The translations under genes were made by a program, and so were the position numbers. A stretch of DNA of 64,000 nt from contig JAGWAN010000001.1 in assembly GCA_021296345.1 (NCBI GenBank), positions 18,311 to 82,310 of the forward strand. Reading direction: 5' to 3'. The stretch comes from Acidimicrobiia bacterium (lineage in GTDB: Bacteria; Actinomycetota; Acidimicrobiia; Spongiisociales; Spongiisociaceae). Positions 8,920-18,224 of the stretch are shown piece after piece. Within the stretch, counting starts at the first letter, position 1, and every line of letters starts with the position of its first letter. Under the pieces are notes generated by a model. That model was not told the DNA's origin, searched no databases, and saw only the letters and a list, made by a program, of their open reading frames with translations.

Positions 8920-9048
8920 CGTCCGCCACGCCCCTTCAGATTGCCCGCTGGTGGAGGTGACGATCCGCCAGGTGCCACACCGGTCGAAGGCCACGTTTCG
9001 GAGTCGTCGCCACTTCCCCTTGACGGTCTGCGTCCCGGATCACTGCCA

Positions 9049-9984
9049 TTAGCCGACCGCTGATCGGAGTACGTCGAAGAGGCGGTCCACCTCTGCGGTC
9101 GTCTCCCGGTCCAGCCGGTAACCAACCGGGCCCCTGGCGCGGCCGGCGGTGAAAACACCCTGCCTCACGAGGAGGTGCTTCTCGACGGCGATGAACCCGT
9201 CGAGACCGGTCTGTATCGAGACGAGCGCGGCCAAAGGACCGTTGATGGCGTTGATCCGCTCCTCGTCGCCCGCCTCCAGAGAGTCCCACAGGGCAACGAT
9301 CGCCCAGCACACCTCCGCCCCGGGCATGGTCCCGACGATCCCACGTTTGTAGCTGTCGACAAGGGCAATACCCCCGGAACCTTCGAACACGCGGGCCGCG
9401 CCGCCCGTGGCCTCGCGTAGTTCGGTGAGTCTGGGTCCGATCGGGACGGCCTCCGGTTTGAATAGCACCCGTCCCTCGTACTCGTCGAGCAACCGGGCTT
9501 GGAGCCCGATGGACATGGGCCGACCCACGTAGCCGCTGGCGTCCTGAATGACCAGAGGCACTTCGGTGGCATCGAGCAATGCTCGGTAGTAGTCGGCGAG
9601 CTGGTCCTCGAGGCATGGCACCGTGGTCGGCGGGATTGCCATGAGGGCGGACGCCCCGATGCTCTGGGCATGCACGGCATGGTCGACAGCCACTTTCGTG
9701 CTTTCCGCCCCGACGCTGACAATCACCGGTCCGTGAGCGAGGCCTATCTCGCATGCCGCCTCGGCGAGAAGACGGCGTTCTTCGCCCGACAGCCTCAGGG
9801 TCTCAGACACCATCGCCATTACGATGCCGTCGATCCCGTGGCCGTACATCCATCGGATCTCCTTCTCCAACACCTCCCGGTCGATCGAGAAGTCTTCACG
9901 GAAGGGTGTCTGGAACACGGGGAATACCCCGGACAGGGCCTCCGATCCCGGTGATCGGCGGGGGGAGGCAGCCCGGTCGCTCAA
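9049..9984 (-). CDS. Dihydrodipicolinate synthase/N-acetylneuraminate lyase (DapA) superfamily protein
   Basis: The 311-residue TIM-barrel protein has the Schiff-base lysine at about Lys176 (VLFKPEA). The normal GTTGE pocket is replaced by MVSET and the normal YNVPSRTG segment by QDASGYVG, so it is not a lysine-biosynthesis DapA. The QD-type variant is familiar from family members acting on 2-keto-3-deoxy sugar acids. Together with the adjacent dehydratase it likely cleaves or dehydrates a 2-keto-3-deoxy acid. The TTG start at 9984 is the longest; GGGGG-rich sequence downstream makes the exact start uncertain. Confidence 0.85.
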   Translation of the reverse strand: MSDRAASPRRSPGSEALSGVFPVFQTPFREDFSIDREVLEKEIRWMYGHGIDGIVMAMVSETLRLSGEERRLLAEAACEIGLAHGPVIVSVGAESTKVAVDHAVHAQSIGASALMAIPPTTVPCLEDQLADYYRALLDATEVPLVIQDASGYVGRPMSIGLQARLLDEYEGRVLFKPEAVPIGPRLTELREATGGAARVFEGSGGIALVDSYKRGIVGTMPGAEVCWAIVALWDSLEAGDEERINAINGPLAALVSIQTGLDGFIAVEKHLLVRQGVFTAGRARGPVGYRLDRETTAEVDRLFDVLRSAVG

Positions 9985-10033
9985 CGCCGACCCTGCTCAC
10001 GTCTCGAACAGGTGTGGGCCGTGGGCGAGCCGT

Positions 10034-10819
10034 TCAAGGCGCGATCACTCCGTCCGGATAGCGATCGAACACCTTCACGTCGTGAATCGGCACGATGTGC
10101 TGAGCAGTGGCCCGTACCCTCGCGTAGCAGTCCAGAGCCTCGTACATGTTCTCGCACAGGCCCAGCATCTCGCCGTCTTCCACGTTCTCGTAGAAGAAGT
10201 ACGAGTCCGAGATGGCTACCACGCCGGCCGCAGTGTCGACCTCGACCACGATCGACTCGCGATGGTGAGCGCCCGACCACCACGTACGCAGTCCGGGCGC
10301 GACCTCGTCCTCGTCCTCCAGCAGGCGAACCCTATCCCAACTGTCCGTGACGAGGTCGACCAGGGTGTCCTTCGGTATCGACCTCCAACGGTCGTCGTGA
10401 GGGTGGTCATGCGTGGTGTGGAAGTGAACCCAGCCCCGCTTGGCGATGCATACCTGCGCGGTCCTGAAAAGGTGGAGGGTGCCGGTCGTATACAACTCCA
10501 AGGGTGTGAGCAGGATGTGGGTGATGTCATCAGGAGTGAGGCCGACGGTCTCCAGCGCGCCGGTCATGTAGTGCTCCGGCTGTCGCTTCAGGTCACCCTT
10601 CGGAGCATCGTGGAGGTACCGCATCGACGGCCAGCCCTCCTCGACCATCGTGGTTTCGTCAGGTGGCGACGCGTTCACCAGGGCGGTGATCCCGCCTCCT
10701 CGTATCAGGGTCACGTTGAACCCCAGCGGGTACATCTCGTCCCACCGGCTCATCCAGAAGACCTCGGGCCCTGCGATCAACGACTCGCCCACGCTCAGGA
10801 CTCTTACCGAGTATTCCAT
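10034..10819 (-). CDS. Metallo-beta-lactamase-fold protein with degenerate first metal site
   Basis: The 261-residue protein aligns by pattern with the N-acyl-homoserine-lactonase-like branch of the MBL fold: it has the lead-in LTPDDITHILLT, then GAHH (about 183-186), the AISDSYF strand (Asp205) and the final IVPIHD. The signature THxHxDHxG reads TPLELYTTG (residues 105-113), so all four ligands of the first motif are missing. The fold is therefore likely kept but zinc chemistry is changed or lost. In the operon it would occupy the lactone-hydrolysis step. Confidence 0.8.
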   Translation of the reverse strand: MEYSVRVLSVGESLIAGPEVFWMSRWDEMYPLGFNVTLIRGGGITALVNASPPDETTMVEEGWPSMRYLHDAPKGDLKRQPEHYMTGALETVGLTPDDITHILLTPLELYTTGTLHLFRTAQVCIAKRGWVHFHTTHDHPHDDRWRSIPKDTLVDLVTDSWDRVRLLEDEDEVAPGLRTWWSGAHHRESIVVEVDTAAGVVAISDSYFFYENVEDGEMLGLCENMYEALDCYARVRATAQHIVPIHDVKVFDRYPDGVIAP

Positions 10820-10920
10820 GGTCTATCTCCTCCCGCGCAGTACCCGCCTCGGCCACGACTGCGAACTTTCGATGGCCATCCGCCGCACGTCAAAGAGTAG
10901 GGAACTTCGGAACGATTACT

Positions 10921-11922
10921 TCAGCCGTCGAACTCGGCTATGTCGACAGGGCGTCCCTCCTCGATCGACCTGTCCATCGCGAGCGCTGCCACGAGAGCTG
11001 CGCGGGCGTCGGCGAGTGCCAACGGCCATGGCCGGCCGTCGCGCACGCGGCCCAGGAAGAAGGCGTCCTCCGAAGGCAAGGCGCCGTAGGGGACGCCGTT
11101 CGGGTAGGAGTAGTAACCGGAATGGATGTGCTCGAGGCCGTCCGCGCTGAATACCACCGCCGGCGAATCGCGGGTCTCCACATAGGCGCTCCCCCGCGTT
11201 CCGAAGACAGCCAGACGGTGGTCGCTGCGAAGTCCGGAATCGAAGGGCAGGATCCAGTTGTGGTCGAGAGCACCGACAGCCCCCGAGGCGAACCTCACGG
11301 TTGCCACCGCCGCATCCGGCCCGGGCCCGACAACCCGCTGTTGGGCAGCCTCCGCATACACCCTCTCTATATCGCCTACGAGCCATCTCATCACGTCGAG
11401 GTCGTGAATCGCCATCTCCTGGGGAACGGTCGTACGTCCCGAGATGATCCTGCCCTCGTAGTCGGGCGCATTCCATCGAGCCGACACATGTACGACCTCG
11501 CCGAGCTTCCCGTCTGCCACCGCTTGGTGGACCGCTACGTAGTTGGGATCGAAGCGCAGCGTGTGGCCTATGACCAGGCTCCCGGTGGTCGACTCGTGAA
11601 GCTCCATCATCCGGTCGGCGTCGCCGAGCGAAGAGGCGAACGGCTTCTCGCAGAAGACATGCAACCCGCGGATCATCCCTGCCTCGACCACCGGTAGATG
11701 AACCTGTTGGGGTGTGCAAACCCAGAGCGCGTCGAGACCGGCCGTGTCGAGGGCTTCATCGAGGTCCACCGTGAATCGGGTCCCCGCAGGTACCCCGGAA
11801 GCCGCTGCCGGATCCGTATCGCAGATCACCGCGAGATCGGCCAAAGGGTGCGCAGCCAGAATCCTGGCGTGTTCACGACCGATCATCCCGTGACCGGCAA
11901 GCGCGCATCGCACTGGCTGCAT
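10921..11922 (-). CDS. Gfo/Idh/MocA family NAD(P)-dependent oxidoreductase
   Basis: The 333-residue protein has the N-terminal Rossmann fold (ALAGHGMIGREHARIL) and the family EKP motif (VFCEKPFASSLGDADRM), followed by the alpha/beta substrate domain with DLDVMRWLVGD. Such enzymes oxidise sugars, inositols or their derivatives. ATG 11922 is chosen because it begins exactly at the Rossmann strand; a TTG at 11961 is also in frame. It is the first gene of the minus-strand catabolic operon and has a palindrome (11970-11979) about 50 bases upstream. Confidence 0.9.
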   Translation of the reverse strand: MQPVRCALAGHGMIGREHARILAAHPLADLAVICDTDPAAASGVPAGTRFTVDLDEALDTAGLDALWVCTPQQVHLPVVEAGMIRGLHVFCEKPFASSLGDADRMMELHESTTGSLVIGHTLRFDPNYVAVHQAVADGKLGEVVHVSARWNAPDYEGRIISGRTTVPQEMAIHDLDVMRWLVGDIERVYAEAAQQRVVGPGPDAAVATVRFASGAVGALDHNWILPFDSGLRSDHRLAVFGTRGSAYVETRDSPAVVFSADGLEHIHSGYYSYPNGVPYGALPSEDAFFLGRVRDGRPWPLALADARAALVAALAMDRSIEEGRPVDIAEFDG

Positions 11923-12238
11923 TGCCGTCCCGTCGTCTTTGAAACACGGGCGCGGTAACAACGGTTTGGTCGGTACCGAACCCGATCCGTCATCAGGCTA
12001 CCGGACAACCGGCACCGTATGACCGGATACTGAACGGGATGCCGTCTCTTTGCTGACGCTCCGGAGGACTTGCAACGAACCCCCGTGCGGGACGTTGACC
12101 CGTCAACATTCGGGGCGCCCTCGATGTCGGGACCGGAATCACGAAACTGCGGGCGCTCCAACCAACTCCTAGGACTTCACTTCGCGAGACTGGAAATCGT
12201 CCCGGCGGTGGAAGAGCGGAGAGATTACAGGGCCGACC
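11923..12238. other. Intergenic region upstream of the dehydrogenase operon
   Basis: This 316-base stretch holds no convincing gene. It contains the palindrome at 11970-11979 and must carry the promoter of the dehydrogenase operon (minus strand), but no clear -35/-10 pair could be picked out. The right end is the 3' flank of the DUF6282 gene. Confidence 0.6.
11970..11979. promoter_or_regulatory. Operator-like palindrome upstream of the dehydrogenase operon
   Basis: TCGGTACCGA is a perfect 10-base palindrome followed by ACCCGATCC. The same combination (CGG, one extra base, TACCGAAC, then ACCCGATCC) is found at 621-644 next to the IclR gene. The match suggests one regulator for the importer and the catabolic operon. 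Confidence 0.45.
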
Positions 12239-13237
12239 CTACGGATCGAGGCCCAGGAGTTTCTCGGGATTGGTCCTGACCATCTTGCGGATTTCCTCGA
12301 CCGGTAGGCCCAGGTCCAGAAGGCAGGCGATGAACTCACGCATGCCTTCGACCGGCGCCGGCAATGTGTAGCCACCGAAGTCTGTCGCCAGGATGCAGTG
12401 ATCGGTTCCCACTTGCCGGATCTGTTCGGCGGCCTTCCTGATCCCTCCGCTCGCCTCGCCCGTCATCTCCTCGTCCGCCGCGTATTCCCGCTCGACGTAG
12501 TAGTGGGTCTTGGGGATCGACGTGGTGTGCGTGTAAGCGCCCAGGGTGTACTCGATGAAGGCGCCCCTCCGGGCCATGTGCCGGAGCTGGTCTGTCGAGG
12601 CAACCTGGGTGACGGCGGTCGCTACCAGCACCTTTTCGATCCCGTACTCGTTGGCGAGTTCGACCAGGCGGATGGCCTCATCGGGCGAGACGTGGCCGGT
12701 GTTCAGAAAGACATGGGAATGGTCCGCGATCACGCTCAGGATCTCGTCCAACTCAGCACCCACCGGCTCATCCACGGGGATTTGGATGGCCCTATCCACC
12801 TCCTCCCTCCTGAACTCCGGGTACAGGTCCTGCAGGGGTGTGAACTTGCCGTCCACGATCCGACCCTCCCTGGAGGCCTGGTAGTAGGTGGAATGAGCAC
12901 CGAAGCTGATGAACCTGGCGCCATCGCCGTACCTGATCGCCGTCTTGACGGCCCGAGGGTTGAGGCCGCCGTATGCGGTATTGAGGATCAGGCCACCGTA
13001 GACCGTGAAGTCGGGCACGGCCCGGTTGACGATCCAGGCGATTCCGTTCGTCATCTGGAAGACATCCATCAGCACGATCGCCCGCATCCCGGCGTCGCGC
13101 GCCTCTATGGCCGCCTCGATAGGGTCCAGCCGTCTCGGGCTGCTGGGCAGGTGCGGTGTGGCGTGAACGTGGATGTCAATGGCGCCTTCGAGAAGCTGGC
13201 GGGACAACTCGAAGGAACGGTTGTCGGGTAATAGCAC
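12239..13237 (-). CDS. DUF6282 family metal-dependent hydrolase (amidohydrolase-like)
   Basis: The 332-residue protein opens with a metal-binding HVHATPH motif (about residues 23-29) and keeps other amidohydrolase-type residues: NTGHVS near the middle and LATDFGG near the C-terminus, the likely distal Asp. It resembles DUF6282, annotated as metal-dependent hydrolases without a known substrate. The GTG start at 13237 directly abuts the stop of the hemoglobin gene (TGA then GTG), so the two are translationally coupled. Confidence 0.8.
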   Translation of the reverse strand: MLLPDNRSFELSRQLLEGAIDIHVHATPHLPSSPRRLDPIEAAIEARDAGMRAIVLMDVFQMTNGIAWIVNRAVPDFTVYGGLILNTAYGGLNPRAVKTAIRYGDGARFISFGAHSTYYQASREGRIVDGKFTPLQDLYPEFRREEVDRAIQIPVDEPVGAELDEILSVIADHSHVFLNTGHVSPDEAIRLVELANEYGIEKVLVATAVTQVASTDQLRHMARRGAFIEYTLGAYTHTTSIPKTHYYVEREYAADEEMTGEASGGIRKAAEQIRQVGTDHCILATDFGGYTLPAPVEGMREFIACLLDLGLPVEEIRKMVRTNPEKLLGLDP

Positions 13238-13741
13238 TCAGCAGTCCTGTCCGGATGGCGCGCCGGGCTGGTTGATCAGGTGGGTGGCGGCGTTGTCGAA
13301 GTGGTCGAACATGGCTGCCCGGATCTCGGCAGGAAGCGGTCGGCCGGTGCCGTCGGCGAGGGTTGCCGCATCGAGAGAAGCTGTCATGTGTGCCATCCAC
13401 GCGTCGCGCTCGGCCCGGCCGATGGCGAAGTGCATGTGGCGCATCCGCAGGCGGGGATGGCCCCGCTCCTCGCTGTAGCGCGGCGGCCCGCCCCAGTACT
13501 GGACCAGGAAGCCGGCCAGCCGCTCCCTGGATCTCCGCAGGTCCCTCGGGTACATGGGCCTCAGCAGCGGGTCTCTCTCCACAGCGTCGTAGAAGCGGTC
13601 GACGAGATCATCGAAGAATCCCTGGCCGCCCACCGCCTTGAAAACGGTGGGAGGAGCATTCACCGCCTCTCGCAGCGACCCGCGCAGGATCACCTGCGCC
13701 GGCTGACCCCCGTCACCGACCACCTTGTCCGGCTCGCTCAC
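13238..13741 (-). CDS. glbO: Truncated hemoglobin, group II (trHbO)
   Basis: A heme globin of 167 residues, with about 30 extra residues before the usual start near VFKAVGGQGFFDDLV. The proximal heme-ligand region HPRLRMRHMHFAIG is typical of the O group, as are YWGGP and the C-terminal helix with AMFDHFDNAATHL. Such globins bind oxygen and related diatomic ligands. It is the first gene of a two-gene operon with the DUF6282 hydrolase; why these two are linked is not evident. Confidence 0.9.
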   Translation of the reverse strand: MSEPDKVVGDGGQPAQVILRGSLREAVNAPPTVFKAVGGQGFFDDLVDRFYDAVERDPLLRPMYPRDLRRSRERLAGFLVQYWGGPPRYSEERGHPRLRMRHMHFAIGRAERDAWMAHMTASLDAATLADGTGRPLPAEIRAAMFDHFDNAATHLINQPGAPSGQDC

Positions 13742-13824
13742 GTCCCCAGCCTAGGAGTATTCGCGATGATCGGTGCTCATCGGTCCCGCGCCGCTGCTGG
13801 AGGGTGGCGACCGGCGCCGCCGGC

Positions 13825-16152
13825 TCAGATGGGGAAGAAGACCGGTACTAGGGCGACCACGATGCCCAGGACGACAACGGTCAGGGGGGTACCGACCCGG
13901 GCATAGTCGACGGCACGGTAGCCCCCGGCGCCCATGACCAGGAGGTTGGCCTTGTGGCTGAAGGGGGTCATGAACGCGGCCGACGCGGCCAGGCTTACCC
14001 CCATCATGGCCGCGTAGGGGTTCATACCCAGCTGAGCAGCCGTTTCGAGGGCGACCGGCGCCAGCAGAACTACCGCGGGGGCGCCGTCAAGAGCCTGGCT
14101 GAGAAGGCTGGCCAGAACCACCAGCGCGATGAGGATGGCCAGGTGGCCCATCGGTCCCAACCAGTCCGTCACCCTGCTGACCAGGAGCAACGCCGCGCCG
14201 GTGCTCTCCATGGCGATCCCAACCGGCAGGACCGCCGCCACCAAGAAGATGGTGCGCCACTCGATGGCCCGGTACGCCTCCTCCATGGTGACGGTGCCGA
14301 ACAGCAGCACCAGGCTCGCTGCGGTGAAGGCGGCCACATGGATGGGCTGGATGCCCAGCACCACCATCGCGACCATCAGCAACAACGCTCCCAGCGCGAT
14401 CGGGGCCTTATGGGGTCTGCGAGGCTGCATACCCGCCGGTGAAAGCACCAGGAAGTTGGCGTCGGAACCGAGCAGCCGGATCCGATCCCAGGGACCCTGC
14501 ACCAGCAACCCATCGCCGAAACGGAAGGCCAGATCAGCCAGATCCTCGTAGATGGAGCGGCCATCCCTCCAGACCGCCAGCAACTGGAGACCGTAACGAT
14601 CCCGGAACTGCAGCTCGCGGGAGGTCTTGCCCTCGACCGCCGAGCGAGGCGCCAGGGCCACCTCTACGATGCCGAAGTTCTCCGACTCGAGATCCCCCTC
14701 ATTCACCCGGGAATCCACCTCGACGTCGCCCAGCCGGACCAAGCGCTCGAACCGGGCCGGCTCGCACGCCACCAGCAGGCCATCGCCGGCCTCGAGAACA
14801 TCGTCGGGACGCACGTCGAGACGGGTGATGTCATCGCGAATGATCCCTCCGACCGTGACGCCCGCCAGCTCGCTCAGCCGGCTCGATCCCACCGTCGAGC
14901 CCGCCAGCGAAGAGCCTTCCGGGACCCGGAGCACGGAGAGATGGCCCTCGAAGGCCCGCATCGCCGCCAACCCCAGGTTCTTCACCAGGAAGTTCGGGTC
15001 GGGTTGCATCTCCAGCAGCTGGGAGCGGGGCCCGATAGCGATGACGTGATCACCGGCGCGGATGGTGCGGGTAGCCAGGTCCTCCCGCAAGACCTCCCCG
15101 TCCCGCTCCACCCCTACGATCACCGCCTGGTAACGGTCCCTGAAGCGCGCCTCGCGAGGGCTCTTGCCTGCCAGGCCGGACGAGGCGGGAACCTCGAACC
15201 TGATGGCCGTGAAGCCTCGCATGGGCCTCGGGAGCTGGCGGGTCGAGGTAGGCCGGAGCTCCACATCCCCGACCCGCAACAGGTCCTCGAGGTGCGACAG
15301 ACTGCCCTCCACGAGAAGAACGTCACCGCCCCTCAGGAGGGTGTCGGCCGCCGGAGAGAGGTGCTTGGCCCCCCGGTGTATCGACACCACCTGGATCCCC
15401 AAGGCCCCGGACAGGTTGGCGTCGGACAGGGTGACGCCATCCATAGCGGACGGCTCGGGAATCCGGATCGTGAACAGCCGCTCCTCGAGTTGGTAGATAT
15501 GGGTGAGCTCTTCGGCTTCCGACTCGGCGGGACCGGCCTGGCGGCTGGGAAGGAGCCGCTTGCCGACCGTGATCATGTACAGGATCCCGGCGGCGAGGAG
15601 TACCAACCCGATGGGTGTGAAGTCGAACAGACCGAACGGGGTCATGTCCCGTTCGGCGATTATGGTGGCGGCAACGATGTTGGGCGGGGTACCCACCATG
15701 GTCGTGGTGCCGCCCAGGATCGACCCGAACGCGAGGGGCATCATCAGGCGGGAGGCCGCTAGCCCCGCCCTCCGGGCGATTCCCGCCACAGCCGGCATCA
15801 GGACAGCGGTGGCGGCGATGTTGTTCATGAAGGCCGAGAGGATGCCCGACACCAGCATGAGGGTGATGATCAGCGGGATCTCCTTGCTGCCGACCAGGGT
15901 ATAGACCTTGGACGCCACCGTGTCGGCTACGCCCGTGTAGAGGAGGGCGGCGCTGATGATGAAGATGGCCAGCATGGTGATCACGGCCGGCGAGGCGAAG
16001 CCGCTGAAAGCCTCCGTAGGCCCGACGTACCCTCCCAGGATCAGTACCGCCAGCCCCAAGAACGCAGTCAGATCCACGGGCAGCTTGGCGGTCAGGAACA
16101 GGTAGGCCATCACCGCCAGCAGCAGGATCAGGAATCCGATCTGCCAGGTCAA
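13825..16152 (-). CDS. SLC13-family permease with internal RCK_C (TrkA-C) domains, long form
   Basis: A 775-residue membrane transporter. The N-terminal half-transporter (residues 1-185) has the family block SAFMNNIAATAVLMP and GTTTMVGTPPNIVAA. It is followed by a long cytoplasmic insert (about 200-560) that contains repeated RCK_C-like units (SHLEDLLRVGDVELR, and later similar stretches), then a second membrane half ending at VPVFFPI. The arrangement is known from SLC13 (DASS) proteins that bind nucleotides or ions in the loop. Substrate (sulfate, dicarboxylate or other anion) is not decidable. A smaller paralogue lies upstream at 16255. Confidence 0.9.
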   Translation of the reverse strand: MTWQIGFLILLLAVMAYLFLTAKLPVDLTAFLGLAVLILGGYVGPTEAFSGFASPAVITMLAIFIISAALLYTGVADTVASKVYTLVGSKEIPLIITLMLVSGILSAFMNNIAATAVLMPAVAGIARRAGLAASRLMMPLAFGSILGGTTTMVGTPPNIVAATIIAERDMTPFGLFDFTPIGLVLLAAGILYMITVGKRLLPSRQAGPAESEAEELTHIYQLEERLFTIRIPEPSAMDGVTLSDANLSGALGIQVVSIHRGAKHLSPAADTLLRGGDVLLVEGSLSHLEDLLRVGDVELRPTSTRQLPRPMRGFTAIRFEVPASSGLAGKSPREARFRDRYQAVIVGVERDGEVLREDLATRTIRAGDHVIAIGPRSQLLEMQPDPNFLVKNLGLAAMRAFEGHLSVLRVPEGSSLAGSTVGSSRLSELAGVTVGGIIRDDITRLDVRPDDVLEAGDGLLVACEPARFERLVRLGDVEVDSRVNEGDLESENFGIVEVALAPRSAVEGKTSRELQFRDRYGLQLLAVWRDGRSIYEDLADLAFRFGDGLLVQGPWDRIRLLGSDANFLVLSPAGMQPRRPHKAPIALGALLLMVAMVVLGIQPIHVAAFTAASLVLLFGTVTMEEAYRAIEWRTIFLVAAVLPVGIAMESTGAALLLVSRVTDWLGPMGHLAILIALVVLASLLSQALDGAPAVVLLAPVALETAAQLGMNPYAAMMGVSLAASAAFMTPFSHKANLLVMGAGGYRAVDYARVGTPLTVVVLGIVVALVPVFFPI

Positions 16153-16254
16153 GGCGCAGCTCCCGCGGCAGGGGTAGCCGGGACAGCGGACCTGGAAGAG
16201 AAGTACTCCATCGTTCCGCCCCCGGTGTTTCCTGCGCTCCGGTTCACCGTCTGG

Positions 16255-18021
16255 TCAGAACGACCAGAGACGGGGGATGAAGATCACCGACAGGCCCCAG
16301 AAGATGAGGCTGAGGGGCACACCGGTACGCAGGAAGTCCGTGTACTTGTAGCCACCCGCGTTGTAGATCATCGTGTTGGTCTGGTAACCCACCGGCGTGG
16401 AGAAACCGGTCGAGGCGGCGAAGGTGATCGCCATCAGGAAGGGCCGCGGGTCGACGCCGATCTGCTCCGCGGTGGAGATGGCTATGGGCGCGAGGAGCAC
16501 GGCGGCCGCCGCGTTGCTCATCGTGTCGGTCATCACCGAGGTCATCAGGTAGATGACCGCGAGCACGGCCACCGGCCCCATGTCGCCTACCACACCTACC
16601 GCCCGTTCCGCTATGAAACCGGCCGCGCCGCTCGTCTGCATGGCTATTCCGAGCGGGAGGATTCCGGCTAGAAGGAAGATGACCTGCCAGTTGATGGCCT
16701 GATACGCCTCATCCAGCCTCAGCACGCGGGTCAGCAACAAGGCCAAGCAGCCGAGCAATGCCGTTACGAGAATCGGGAAGACTTCGAAAGCCGCCAGCCC
16801 GACGACGGCAACCAGGATCGCTATCACCAGAGGGGCCCGGTGCCGCAGGGCCGTCCCCGGGACCTCGTCGAGGACGATGAAGTCGCTGTTGCGCCGCAGC
16901 GCTCTGATCTCCGCCTCGTGTGCCTGGACCAGGATCACGTCGCCGAGGCTGAGGGTGACGGAACTGAGCTGGTCGTGAATCGTCTCGCCCCTGCGCTGCA
17001 TCGCCAGTACCAGCGACTTGTAGCGGTTCCGGAAGTCCAGTTCCTTGAGCGTATGGCCGATGAGCTCGGACCCCGGAGCGACCAGGGCCTGCACCAAGCG
17101 CAGGTCCTCGGTCTGCAGCGTCTCGTCCCGCAGTTTGAAGTCGACATTGAGTTCCAAGCCCATGGAATCGCGCAGGCGTATCAGCTCGTTGATCTCACCG
17201 CGCACGAGGAGCACCTGATCCGGTTCGAGAACCTGGCGGAGCGGCGCCCATCCTGCATCCCCTATGTGCAGAACGCGCAGCACCGTGACGTCGTGTTCCT
17301 CGCCGAGGCGGCTGTCGCGCACGGTCTGGCCGACCAGCGGCGAGTTCTTCCTCACCCGCATCTCGGTGACATACTCGCCCAGGTTGTAGGTGCTGGCGAG
17401 TTCGCTCACCTTGCGCTCGGGAAGCAACCAACGCCCAAACACCAGGAAGAAGGTGACTCCGGCCACGAAGAGGATCAGGCCCATCCGGCTGAACTCGAAC
17501 ATGCTGAACGACCCGTACCCGGCCTGCTCGGAGATGGAGCTGACCAGCAGGTTGGTCGAAGTACCGATCAGCGTGCATACACCCCCGAACTGCGAGGCGT
17601 AGGAGAGCGGGATGAGCAGCTTGGAGGCGGAGATCCTGCGCCGGTTGGCGAGGATCGTAACGAGCGGGATGAAGACGGCCACCGCAGCCGTGTTGTTGAC
17701 GAACGCCGACATCACCGTGATCGTGGCCATCACCACCACCAGCGCGGTGTAGTGGTCCTTGCCGAAACGCACCATGACCCGGCCTACCGCAGCCGTGGCG
17801 CCGGTCTTCTGAAGGCCCGCACTCAGGATGAACATGGCAGCCACCGTGAGGGTCGCCGGATTGCTGAATCCGGAGAACCCCTCCTCTGGAGTGACCAGAC
17901 CCAGGCCGAGCAGGGCGCCCAGACCGAGCAATGCCACCATATCCAGCGGGTACTTCTCGGAAACGAACAGGGCGACCGTTCCGACGAGAATGGCAAGTAC
18001 CAGAATCGCGTCCAGCGACAT
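16255..18021 (-). CDS. SLC13-family permease with two RCK_C domains
   Basis: A 588-residue paralogue of the neighbouring transporter. It shows SAFVNNTAAVAVFIPLV and GTSTNLLVSSI in the first half, two RCK_C-like units at about 205-370 (VLLVRGEINELIRLRDSMGLEL; VILVQAHEAEIRALRRNSDF), and a second half with DTMSNAAAAVLLAPIA. The 102-base spacing to the longer paralogue and the same direction point to one transcript and an old tandem duplication. Transported anion unknown. Confidence 0.92.
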   Translation of the reverse strand: MSLDAILVLAILVGTVALFVSEKYPLDMVALLGLGALLGLGLVTPEEGFSGFSNPATLTVAAMFILSAGLQKTGATAAVGRVMVRFGKDHYTALVVVMATITVMSAFVNNTAAVAVFIPLVTILANRRRISASKLLIPLSYASQFGGVCTLIGTSTNLLVSSISEQAGYGSFSMFEFSRMGLILFVAGVTFFLVFGRWLLPERKVSELASTYNLGEYVTEMRVRKNSPLVGQTVRDSRLGEEHDVTVLRVLHIGDAGWAPLRQVLEPDQVLLVRGEINELIRLRDSMGLELNVDFKLRDETLQTEDLRLVQALVAPGSELIGHTLKELDFRNRYKSLVLAMQRRGETIHDQLSSVTLSLGDVILVQAHEAEIRALRRNSDFIVLDEVPGTALRHRAPLVIAILVAVVGLAAFEVFPILVTALLGCLALLLTRVLRLDEAYQAINWQVIFLLAGILPLGIAMQTSGAAGFIAERAVGVVGDMGPVAVLAVIYLMTSVMTDTMSNAAAAVLLAPIAISTAEQIGVDPRPFLMAITFAASTGFSTPVGYQTNTMIYNAGGYKYTDFLRTGVPLSLIFWGLSVIFIPRLWSF

Positions 18022-18224
18022 ATCAGGTACTTACCCGGGAGATCGAACGGATGGGAGTGGGGTCATGACTCCTCCCCTGCAGGTTTCAAGCCCTCGCGAT
18101 ACCGGGCCGGCGGCTCGCTTCGGAGCTTGGAATCCGAGTCCGGATACCTTATCACGGGCTGCTCGCCGCCGAACGGCGACCGCCGGTGTGTCAGAATCGG
18201 GAGGTCAACCACAGCGAGGACGGC

